Assembly: GCF_001039355.2 (NCBI RefSeq)
Contig: NW_019774380.1
Location: forward strand, 497,410 to 554,035
From: Lingula anatina
Lineage: Eukaryota > Brachiopoda > Lingulata > Lingulida > Lingulidae
DNA: 56,626 bases
Reading direction: 5' to 3'
Shown here one piece after another: positions 46,218-56,626 of the stretch. The translations under genes were made by a program, and so were the position numbers. Under the pieces are notes generated by a model. It was not told the origin of the DNA and ran no database searches. It was given only the letters and a program-made list of their open reading frames with translations. The stretch's first letter is position 1. Each line of letters opens with the position of its first letter.

Positions 46218-48060
46218 AACAATATCCCTGCTGCAAACTACCCAAACTCCCCCCCTCTCCCTCTCTCCCCTACCTATCTCTTCCATCAGTTATTTTTAGA
46301 TATCTGAAAAAAAATTAAAATCTGAAAGAGAAAGACACAAATGTCTATCCAATCTGCAAATTCACCAAATCATTCACCAAACTTCTTCATTCTGTCAAAT
46401 GCTCAAAAATTGAAAAAAAAAATCTTTCTATTTCTCCTTTCAAATTTGCATTTATTCAATTCCACAACTGTGTGGAAAATCCAGATGGAAGGTCTTTACA
46501 CTTGATGACCCCTATTTACAATCTAACAGAATGCATAAAACAGAACTAGCCTTCAAGCATATCAAATAGCCCCTTGCCACATTTTTCATAGGAAAAACTC
46601 ATCTCCTATTGATCATCAGGCATTCAAAGGTACTTTGTTATGTCACAGAGATGGCCCAACTGTGGAAGCTCTTCATTTGCAATTCTACCAGATTTTTTTT
46701 CTGAATATAGTCACCATGCCAAGCCAAAGTTAATCAAGATCTGCAAAAACAATTAAATTGGTTCAAAATCTTGAAAATTAAATTCTAGTGGATCTTGCCC
46801 CTATAAAAAGTACAGGGGGGGGAGGGAGGAGAGAGCCCTCTCACAATAAAATTGTGGGTTGACTTGAGAACAAAAAAAAAAAAAAAAAAAACACATTTTC
46901 TGAATTAATTTGCCTTCTAAACAGTAAATAAAGAATATTTTAAACGTTAACCAGGAGAACATTTAGCATGTATTACTAAGATATTAAAATTGGGCGCAAG
47001 GGGGTGGGGGTGGGGAGGGGGGGGGGAATCTTGGGATTCATTTGTTAGTTCTTGAGACAAAGAGACTCCCATATTTATCCAGGCAATCTCCCTGGACTTC
47101 TGAATTACAATATTGCCTTTCATCATTGACTAAGATGTTTTTTTTCTTTCTTTTTCTTCTGTGATGGGGACAAAAAAGGAAATAAAAAGTGAGATGGTCT
47201 CTCTCATGTCATAAAAAGTAGCCCGACCATGTTGCGTAACCCAAACATCAAAGCATCATGCATTTCGGGCACATAGCTGCTGTCATAATTAGTTCGCAGA
47301 AAGATCTGTTTTCTGGAACAACTTCAACAAAAAGTGCACGCAAATGATTGGCTTACCCTCTTCCAACAGCTGCCTGCTTATGGCAAAACAAAATAAAAAA
47401 ACTGAATAAATGAAAAAAAATATTAAAAAATAAATAAATGAGTGAATAACTTAAAAAAGAAATAAAAAATTTTTTTTCTGATTCACTTCAGTCATCCATA
47501 TTGTGAAGTGGAGAGATATTGAGCATCAACCATTTTGTAAGTAGGATTTTGAGTTTTTGTCTATTTTGTTTTATGAGTTTTGTCTATATAAAAATACCTT
47601 TTGGGAACATTAACTGTCCACAGACTTCTTTTTTTGATGTGTTTGAAAGATTAGTAGAAAGAGAGAAATTGGTAAATGGTGTAAAAAAACAAAAAAATCT
47701 GTAAAATGTTTATATGTTATTAGAATAATGTGTTAAGCTTAAGATACCAAAGAAAATACTTTTAATAAAATTCTGTCAGATTCATGAAAAAAGAAAGAAA
47801 AAAATTTGAACCCACCATTTGGCATTTTCCCAGCTGTCTAAAGCAACTGAAGCATGATTAATATACAGGTGAAAATGATAATGCTATATGGGATAATCAC
47901 TTTTGAATATTTGATTAATCTGCTTTAAATGATGCATGGGAGTTGTTATCAATTATTTGAATTTATATCCATACTCTATCAACTACTTTTATATGCCATC
48001 AGCAACAGCAAGTCTTTTTGTGGTATTAATGCTGTATTAATACATTGTGTACCTTCATAA

Positions 48061-48102
<42 letters not shown>

Positions 48103-48366
48103 CTCTTTATCATCAATGTATACCCAATAAAGACTATTGTTAAGAAAATCAAGACATACAAGCTTGTTTCCTAGATCTAAATCTATTAATTATACCATCA
48201 TGAGTGGAAATTGCTTGGAATTCACAGAATTCACTTAAAATGAGTTCATGGATTGTAATTATGTGAATAGGTTAATTCAGACAATGTAAGCCTTGTTGCT
48301 TGAGAAAAAATTGTTTAAATTACTAGGAAAATTTAGATTTCCTATATAAGGGTCAAATACGCATTG
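46218..48366. other. Probable intergenic, homopolymer-rich
   Basis: This contains an A run at 46873-46890, a G-rich patch at 46998-47027 and an A37 run at 48064-48100. Open frames here (47519-47704, 47979-48161) are low-complexity and unsupported. Confidence 0.55.
48064..48100. repeat. Poly-A tract, 37 bases
   Basis: This could be the tail of an old retroposed sequence ending at 48063, but no parent body, internal promoter boxes or flanking duplications are recognisable. Confidence 0.9.
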
Positions 48367-48564
48367 TAAAGCCTAGATATTTGAAATGCAATGCCCGTAC
48401 GGTGCACGTACTACCCTTTTTGAACGGTATCCAGCGAAATTGCACGAATTGTACTGATTTACAGCCATGTAATGTAGACATACTCGGCATAACCCTTACC
48501 TCCTTACAATTTTGTACGGACAATTTCAACGCATGGCACCCGTGTAAATGTAATCTAGGCTTTA
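48367..48564. mobile_element. MITE-like element with TAAAGCCTAGAT termini
   Basis: TAAAGCCTAGAT at the left end is exactly inverted at the right end, and more distant matches continue inward. It is 198 bp. If TA is the target duplication, it fits a Tc1/mariner-type MITE. The overlapping open frames on both strands that span it arise from this symmetric element and are not genes. Confidence 0.7.
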
Positions 48565-49970
48565 GCCTTGAAGTTGATATGGTCAACATAAAGAAACCAA
48601 CAAGGAGGCCTGTGTGAGAGGGTTATGTCCAGAGAGTGGTTAAGTGGTCAGTATATGAAGTGACCCCTGGTCATCTTAAATGTACTTCCCACTGAGAGCA
48701 CTGGCTGGCGTCACTAAGGCGCTGACTGACCAGTCTAATTGGAATAACAGCATCAGATAATAGCGTAATTGTAGACGGGAAACACGCTGTAGATTATGAG
48801 TTTGACAAGGAAAAAGCAAAAGGGAAAAATAATGAAATGGAGAAAATGAAAAAAGAATGTGCGGAAAATAATAGGAGGACAGGGTTTTGGAGAGAATACA
48901 GCACATAAAAAAAAACAGAAATTGGATGAATTACATAATTGTCAGACCAGTTTGGAAATGGTTTTGACAGGGAAAGATTGAAAAGAGAATGGGGAGAAGA
49001 AAAAGAAAAAAAAAGCAATGCAAGGAAACATAAGTCCAAAAGAAAAGGAAAAAATTGGTTACAAAAGCAGAGGAGATGTAAAAAATAATCATAATTTAGA
49101 GTCAGAGGCCAATTAGTCTAATTAAAGTGAATTAATCTGATAGTGAAAAATATATTGACAGCATTTGCAGAAGAGAAAGAATAATAAAAAACAAAAAATG
49201 AGAAGAGAGTTTGAAGAAAAAATGAAGATTATTGAATTTAATTTAATTTTTTATTCCTTCATACATGTATATTTTTCTTCTTCTTTTTTTTCTTTTTTTT
49301 TTTTTTGCTACAGGTAAAAATGACCTAAAATTAAAGAAAAAAATGAAGGCAGCTGGGATAAATAAGAATGATGAAGGCGCTGTCACAATATGTCATTTCA
49401 GTTACATAATTTCTGACAGTTGATAGTCTGGGGTCTTTACATTGTATCAAAGAGAAAGAAACTCATATTGAACATCACAGACATATATTGTCTTCTTTCT
49501 TGCATAATTGTGAGCGTAGTTCAGGCTTATCACTGTGCCTATAATGTAATTATCATTAAAATTGAGATAACAATAAAAAGGACATAAGATGTATCATTCA
49601 TCTTTGTTCAGATTAGAGTCACAGAGAACTTGCCAAAAAGAGAGCTCAGGATGGCACATGAAAATATTTATGAAAATGGTGAAAGTGGTTAAATTGTGTA
49701 ACTATAGATGCAAATTCAGAGAATAGATATTTTAGATGAGTTTTTTTAATGAAATTGGAAATCGTCACCAGCACAAATGCACGCATCCAAAAGCCAATAA
49801 TATGATAATAATATAAAAAATATGAAGTGTAAAAAAGTTTTATCCATAAGTAAATGTAATGGGACTGCCAATTACATGTCTTTGGTCTGTTAAAGAATAG
49901 GGTGCGCTTCTGTATTCAAAGGTCAGAAGGATAGCATAAGGATTTCCTAGCCCCTTGTTTTTATTCAAAA
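48565..49970. other. Probable intergenic, purine-rich
   Basis: This starts with TGGTCAG/CTGACCAG words (48645-48735), then A/G-rich sequence. Two D-box matches lie at 48930-48939 and 49401-49410. No gene is supported. Confidence 0.55.
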
Positions 49971-50186
49971 CCACCTTTAAACTGGACAGCATCCTTTCTG
50001 CATCCTTTGGGTGAACAAGAAACTGGCATCGCTGTGGTCATAGAAAGGAGGCACAAGAATTGCTTTGGTTGCAGAATGTATGCTCGATGATCGGTCAGTT
50101 GTTGCCACTTAAAGTATAATTTTTTTACTCTCAAATGGGGGCATACTACAGGATGCAGAAAGGATGTCATCCAATGTAAAGGGGGC
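49971..50186. mobile_element. MITE family copy 2, inverted relative to copy 1
   Basis: The left end CCACCTTTAAACTGGACAGC and right end ATCCAATGTAAAGGGGGC are diverged versions of the termini at 29687-29905. The internal segment AAAGTATAATTTTTTTACTC and ACTCTCAAATGGGG is the reverse complement of the corresponding part of copy 1. More substitutions than copy 1 suggest an older insertion. Confidence 0.8.
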
Positions 50187-53100
50187 TTTAACACCATCTT
50201 CTGTTCACACTTGGTCAACTTCAGACTGGAAAGCAGTTCAACATATGTAATCTAACCACCAAGTAATTTGAGAACAGGGGGGTCTGTTTCACAAAACTGG
50301 TCTGAACTTATTAGGGACCAAATATTTGGGCTACTTCAGTTCTTTATCAAACCATTGTATATTCCATTTCATATAACCATTTCATACTTTTTGTTAAATA
50401 GTCCATTAGCATATTCATTTAAGCTGAAGACTTATCCCACTTGAAGGTGAACAAAAAGTTTCAGTATCAAAGACCACTATCTGACTCGAGTTCTTTTCTG
50501 AAAGGGGAACCCTCGGAGCCCATTATCAATCAATGGATGACATGCCAAATCCTGTGTAACAATAGTTTCTTTCAATTTAACAATGTCCCCCTTGACCTTA
50601 AGCTGAAATAAACTTCACAATTTCAGTGGACATCTATATAGATAAGAGGTCACATTTTCCATGTATAACAACTCTCAAGTCGCCACTGTCAGGTACAGCA
50701 GATGGTAATCCGAAGTTTACCTGATGTATATATTTATACCAGTATTTTAATGCAGTGTCACTATGTTGCTTAAGTGGGTTTAAGATTTGGGGTTCTAATA
50801 GGTGGAGCGGGATGGGATTGGGGGGGGGGGGAGTTGGTGAAATGGAAAGCCACACAGGTGACATAAGGAATGTTGTTAGTGGTACTTCATTACAAAACAA
50901 GGTAATTAATCTTTCAAGATCTATATTTAAATTTAAATGATTTAAATGATCGGCATTATTCTTATTTTGTTAAGTCACCTAAATAGCCTTAATAATAGCA
51001 TACTAGTCTACCACAATGCAAATAAATAAATAAATTTAGAGATATTCCTAATATCATGTCCTCTAGCAAACAAACCAATGTCCATGAAAACTGGAGGCAG
51101 ACATAAAATATTATTATAAATATCATTATTCAGCAAACCTTATATGGCATCACATGAGACAATAAATAATTGAGTGACAGATGAGAGTTTTAGATGGTCA
51201 CCCTGATATCAAACCTTCCTATTTGTACAGGGTCTCATTACAGTATATGTGACATGAGGCCAAGTGCATAAATTTGATAATAATTATATGTAAGTGAGTG
51301 ACAAGACATTAGCAGGGGTGAGACCATGTTGATGGATGATTGCTATCTAAAATCTAGTCATATTAGGTACTTTCTACATAAATTAAAATGCCTCTTTTTT
51401 TTAAATTTTTATTTTAGATAAATTATCAGTAATCAATTTTATGTGAATAAAGGTCTCTGATAAGTTGCATGTGCACACATTCGTTCAATCACTGCTATTG
51501 GATTTTTTTTGGTGAAACAACTTTGATATAGATTTGATTTCATATTGTTAATTTGATATGTTTTTGATGTATACATACTCATATAATAAGGGGTAGTTCA
51601 CTGGCAGAAAAACAAGTTAATGGTGTGGGGGGGGGGGGGAGAGAAGGGTATCAGTTACAACTAAGGCCATGTATTTGATGTATCAGATGTACTTCTGATA
51701 ACCAAAGTATGTATAAAATATGCATTGAATTGAAAGGGGAGGGGGGGGGGGCAGAAATGTGAAAGTACTATACTGTACACAGTGGAAATTTATATTACAG
51801 TAGTTAAAGTCTATCTTGGACTCACAAACTCACAAAATCAGTTTACAAAGTTTCTGTGTCCAGATGAAAATACATGTATGCAATTTACAGATTATTTCTT
51901 CTTTATTAGATTCTGCCAAATAATATCAGCAAGAAATTTTTTCAGTGTCTTCTCAGACACCTTTGTTGTTTTTCCCAACATAATCACCAATCTATTGTGT
52001 AGCTACAAAAAAGGACAACAAAACAAAACTGTCTCGGGTTTTATTTTATATTCAGCAAAAAACATAAAATTATATATTTAACCTCAATTATTTGGTATCC
52101 ATCAGGGGGTTATAACTTTTCTAAAGGGTTTTCACATAAAAACAGAAAGACAAAGCATTGATCTCCACATTTAACCTGCCTTGACAGTAGCAGGAATAGG
52201 TAATATAATTACTGCTGTGAAACAAAAGCAAACTCAATGCAATCAAAATGCACTCAAAAGGACGAAAATGCTTACTGAGCTGACATCAGCTGAACATGAC
52301 AATTAAATCTGTTGGCCACGATGCTTTTTATTTGAAGAATGGTGATCACTGAATACACTGCTAATGATGACAGGTGCTAACAAGCCACCTGTGTACTGTT
52401 TAATTAAAGAGAGGTTCGCATTTTCATGTAGATTTTATTTTTATTTGTGACAGACAGAGTGGTCTTCACTCATAATGAATAAAAAATTACTTGCTAATTT
52501 TATTCTCAAGGACCCAATGCTTAAATTTTTTTTTGCATATATGCATTTGTTATATTTAATGAATCATTGAACAGGAAAACAAACAAACAAAATCCATAAA
52601 ATCTTTTTAACAAAAATCCCTTAAGACATATCATTTTCATTTTCTCTAAAATACTCTCTAGCACAAATTTGATACTCTCATAACAACCAATCTTTTTTAG
52701 ATTTTACTCAATAAATATTGTTATTGGAAATACACAATTTTATTCAAATGTGAGTATTTCCTAGACTGAATAGTACCAGTATGAACACTGAACTTCTGAC
52801 TTCAATATTTTCAAATTTACTGATAATAATATTTTCTTTTTGAGAAAGGCAAGTATTTTTTGTTCAAACTTTGTGAGTACTAGACGACTCCACCTCATGC
52901 CTTTGGGGATCTATAGACATACTTTGGGTAGCAGTAACAATCACTAAAGCAATTTGCAGTGTGAGTATGTCAGTAAAAAGGAGTTGCTACTCCCCCCCCC
53001 CACCCCCCCTCCCCACACACAAAAACACAAAAAAAGTATAACAAGCAAAATGAGACAAAACCAAGCCATTTTTTCCATTTCTGTGCTCTCCACGTTAATG

Positions 53101-53400
53101 CTAAATTGTATAAGTCTACCGTTTTATGTATGCTGTGTAAAGTGAGCTTTAAAAAAATTATCCTTGTGACCCCACCCCTTAGGAAAATCCCTATAGGCTC
53201 TGAAAAGCAACACTGTCAGTGTTGTCAGTGTTTAGATCGCTCCAACTTATTTTCAATCTGCCAGCTTGTAATTATCATACAAATACAAGTCACACTGTCA
53301 TATAATTTTTGGTCAGCCCAACTTTTTATGACCTCTATAATGACCATGGCTATTATTCCACACCCAAGTGGTCATCTGTTCAGGCAGTGACATTTTGATG
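50187..53400. other. Probable intergenic region
   Basis: A fragment GGGGTCTGTTTCACAAA at 50279 looks like one end of a dispersed element with no partner nearby. G runs occur at 50820-50831, 51628-51640 and 51739-51751, and a C-rich run at 52991-53012. No gene is supported. Confidence 0.5.
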
Positions 53401-53410
53401 TTATTGCTGT

Positions 53411-53441
53411 ACCAGGACGAGATGACCAGGACGAAATGACC
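53411..53441. repeat. 14-bp tandem repeat, about 2.2 copies
   Basis: ACCAGGACGARATG is repeated twice, then ACC. It is short but exact in period and may be the edge of a dispersed element. Confidence 0.8.
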
Positions 53442-54254
53442 CGGGTGCACTCATTTGCTTGTGAAACTGCACTAAAACACTGACCACGCCGATTCGGTCG
53501 AGTTTCCAGTCTGGCTGGAATGGCCTTACTTATATATAATACAGTTATGTGATTATGACTGCCAAGCTTACCTAACTCTGTGAAAGACCAGAAACACATA
53601 TGTTCAAAAACCTAAATATAGAAGCACAGAGAGATTAGAATGGCTCTCTCTTGTTCACTAATCACAATGGTGTACATAGGGTAGGGTGGCCCAGGTGCCA
53701 TTTAAAAGGGGTGCCATTTGAAAAGGGTACCACTGAGAGGTTTTTACGAGCCCATTTTACATTAGTGAAAGCAAGGAAAGTACGAAAGAGACTTCGATCT
53801 AGTGCCATAATTTGTTAATCAAAAGATTAGGGTAATTGTTGACTCGTATTTTTGAGCAGGTTTTATGGTAAAGTTTCTTGAAAATGAATGCCTGGTGTTT
53901 AGACACTGAGGCAGAATTTCAGTGCTTGTCAATTACAATTTTGCAGTAAGGTCCCTGAAATTTATAATCCCCATCACCACTAAACTTAAGTGTTCTGGAC
54001 TTAAAGAGAGATAATTAATTAATATCATGGTCTAATCAGAAAATCATCTATGAAAAAAGAAATTGGAAAAGCGCACATTATATGTTCTACATTTACCTAG
54101 TCAACTTACATTTTTTTCTACATTATTGCTTTAAATATGTAAACAGATCCGTGGGTGGAAAAAATGCTAGGGGGCAGCTGTCGAACCTACAATACATGCA
54201 AACCAGTCATTTGTACCGCCAGTGGTACTTGCGTTCAACCTGCTTGAAGGTAAA

Positions 54255-54256
<2 letters not shown>

Positions 54257-54320
<64 letters not shown>
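54257..54320. repeat. (AT)n microsatellite
   Basis: About 32 AT units. The Ile/Tyr-rich open frame across it is not a gene. Confidence 0.95.
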
Positions 54321-54322
<2 letters not shown>

Positions 54323-55433
54323 ACTGGGAGATAGGTTAAGGTAAATACTTATTTAAAAAATCCCCTTAATTTTTTTTTCAAAAATTTCTGGTTGGCGACT
54401 GACCTGGTGCCCCCCTTTCCTGTACACCCCTTTTACCCTAGTGCCCCTAATACATAAATTGCCATGTTTAAATGTCAAAGGCACAATACCTGTCCATTCT
54501 GTCTTTTGAGTTCCAAATATGTGGTAAACTTGAAATTATGGATGACTTATTTTTTACCTACATAAATCAAAATGAATGAAATTATATGTAACATTCGGCA
54601 CTGACAAAGAGTGTGTAGCTAAGCCATAATAGGTGAAATGCAGTGTTTTGTCATAGTGGTAAAGGTACATACAGTACTAGTACGTGGTTCAACTGGTACA
54701 ATAAAAGTTTTTTTTCTTAAATTCTTCTTTTTAACTTTCTCTTTTATCTACATTGTAAAATATTTTCTAATGGTTAATAACATGCCTTTTGTCATCAAGA
54801 ATATATATATATATTTTTTTTTGATTCACCATGCACCCTAAAAATCTTTTAACATTATTGTTTTTGTCAAAAATGGAAACAACATAACTTGTGTCAAATT
54901 GCCAAAATTGTTCAATTAGCTTGCTAACAACATTGATGAGATATCAATTTCACAAACAGATCTAACAATAAACATTTGATTTTCTTTCTAATTCTCTAAT
55001 CACTGAGCATATGTTTTGACCCCTTTTTCACCCGTTGTGCTTCCTCTTTCCTCTGATTTCCTCATTTCCATTCATTACGATTAATTCAACCCTTTTCAAA
55101 CAACCAATTATGTAGCTCCCTATTACATATTAGTTTTATTGTGGGCTTAAACTGGTTAAATTCCCCCTTATCATCTGCAGTATTATTGCTAATCTGGTTT
55201 ATTCTGTCAACATTTTCTAGCATTATAGCTTCAAATAAAACAAAATTAGATGTGTTTGAAAAAAATAACACTGGCATTATTGCTTTGATTTACTTTTGTT
55301 TAAGCCAATTGGTTTCATAATTGTCCAGCAAAGTAACTCATATAAAGGACAAAATGGCTAAGCAAAGTTAAATTTGTTTAAAGATCATATGTATTCAAAC
55401 CTGGAAATTAAGTAAGATTGGAGAAAAGAAATG

Positions 55434-55458
55434 GGGGGGGGGGGGGGGGGGGGGGGGG
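55434..55458. repeat. Poly-G tract
   Basis: About 25 consecutive G, the longest G run in the window. Confidence 0.92.
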
Positions 55459-56491
55459 CAAATAGTAACATTTTTATTTTAACACAAAGGCTAGCATTCC
55501 AGACACTGAAAACAAACAACAACCAAATTGCAATCGACACCTCAAGGTTCAAGACAGGCATGGAAATGAATAATAGCAAATATGCATATGCTGATCAATG
55601 TGCTGATTCCTAAAATACAATATAATATACCATGCATTTGGTAGAGCATTCAAGTGACATAGGTCATGGTGCTTGTCTCCACATTATCCAAATGGATAAT
55701 AAATGACAACAGTGACCATTTCTATTATGTGAATCCCTCAGATATACAGTGTGGTGATTAATCAAAATACAGTTATGGACAAAAAGGCACATCTATTAAA
55801 AAGCATGTGAACAAGCTGCTACAATGATGTTACAGGGAACAAAAAACATGTGTTAAAATGATTATGAATGCTTTTGGTTTGATATGTAGGGCAAATACAT
55901 ACTAAACCAAAAGCAAACCAAAAAATATTACTCAAATTCTTATTGCTTAATAAGTGTATGAATTTCCATTTATATGAGAAATTTGAAAGTTTATTATTTT
56001 AAAAAGAACAATAACCCTTTGTGTTTTTAACCATACAGAACAGCATTTTCTTTAAATCTGAAATGAAAATTTACATAAGAGTTACAAACTATATTCAGAT
56101 CAATTCAAACAATTACTTTTTCAGTCCCTGCATGGCATCACATTTCAACTGAAGTGAAATCACAAAGTTTACATCACTGTCAAGACAGCAATAGCCGTCT
56201 AAAATTTTATCATTTGTGGAGAGAACATCATTTTTCAGACAAAGTTTTCTCATCTCAAAGCTGACAAATATGATATATTACATAGAACTTCAATGAGAGC
56301 AGTAATGGCAAGGTTCTCAAAAAATCTAGTTATTTATGGCTCTACCATCTCAAAATTCACTTTGTGGCTGTAAAAACAACTTTTCTTTTTGCAAAAGCCC
56401 AATTTCTTATATAATTGATTTATTGAATATAAAGACATTAGTGCTGAAAATGCTAATCATTCATGACACCATATACATCTAAGGGTGCTTT

Positions 56492-56549
56492 CCCAGAGAT
56501 TTAGATCGATCTAAAGATTAAGTTTTAGATCGACCTAACTCCCTGGGGG
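56492..56549. repeat. Imperfect hairpin near the right edge, possible start of a mobile element
   Basis: CCCAGAGATTTAGATCGATC pairs imperfectly with the inverse strand of TTTTAGATCGACCTAACTCC. Inside it, 56500-56515 is a perfect 16-base palindrome. The preceding AAGGGTGCTTT may be a terminal motif. The partner end would lie beyond the window. Confidence 0.55.
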
Positions 56550-56626
56550 TTCAGGCTAAATTGCAGTCAGCCGAGCGGACACCATAGTTAATTACCCCCT
56601 TACAGCTTTTAGTAGGCGGGACAGAC

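Larger units (their letters stand above)
53442..56491. other. Probable intergenic region
   Basis: This contains an AT array (54257-54320), a G run of about 25 (55434-55458) and weakly related inverted words (GGTGTACA, GGTGCC) at 53671-53700 and 54404-54430 that might bound an eroded element. No gene is supported. Confidence 0.5.

Noticed and set aside
48017-48100. Poly-A tract as evidence of a processed pseudogene or SINE
   Set aside because: No parent coding sequence, no tRNA-like promoter boxes and no flanking target duplications could be seen.
48353-48617. 78-codon frames on both strands
   Set aside because: They coincide with the symmetric MITE-like element at 48367-48564.
53671-54430. 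Possible 760-bp element bounded by GGTGTACA/GGTGCC-like inverted words
   Set aside because: Similarity of the ends is too weak and interrupted by unrelated sequence to call an element.

Overview
This window looks like an intron-rich, AT-rich animal genome, most plausibly a marine invertebrate. The evidence is spliced phase-1 exons, very long introns, abundant CA/GT and AT microsatellites, and many small terminal-inverted-repeat elements. I see no vertebrate Alu- or L1-type sequence. I cannot name the phylum from the sequence. There are no prokaryotic genes, CRISPR arrays, rRNAs or tRNAs that I can support.

The one gene I can support is a plus-strand bZIP transcription factor of the PAR/CES-2-like group (relatives of HLF, TEF, DBP and CES-2). 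Its last coding exon (36265-36578) carries the whole DNA-binding and leucine-zipper region and the stop codon. Two upstream coding exons (666-824 and 1433-1585) lie about 35 kb away. They join it in frame with phase-1 introns and probably belong to a longer isoform whose first exon lies outside the window. Inside the 34.7-kb intron, a separate exon (8107-8362) has its own start codon behind an in-frame stop, a good Kozak context and a strong phase-1 donor. It is best read as an alternative first exon giving a predicted 189-residue isoform. Because every junction is phase 1, either N-terminus keeps the bZIP exon in frame.

Layout: 1-1585, two upstream exons and a short intron. 1586-7000, intron with CA repeat and a duplicated block. 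7000-8362, candidate internal promoter, 5' leader and alternative first exon. 8363-36264, long intron with an assembly gap (15873-16564), tandem duplications and several MITE-like elements, plus a 201-bp duplication around a single N that looks like an assembly artefact. 36265-38220, last exon and likely 3' UTR with a 20-bp minisatellite. 38220-56626, probably intergenic, with a second N-flanked duplication, two foldback-like elements built from a 'TTCTGAGGGTC' motif, more MITE-like elements and long homopolymers. No exon is supported after 36578.

I did not find a convincing undescribed biological system. The most useful leads are the modular alternative-promoter arrangement of the bZIP gene, the foldback elements, a MITE family with two copies in opposite orientation, and an unexplained intronic excess of the short word TGGTCAG/CTGACCA.
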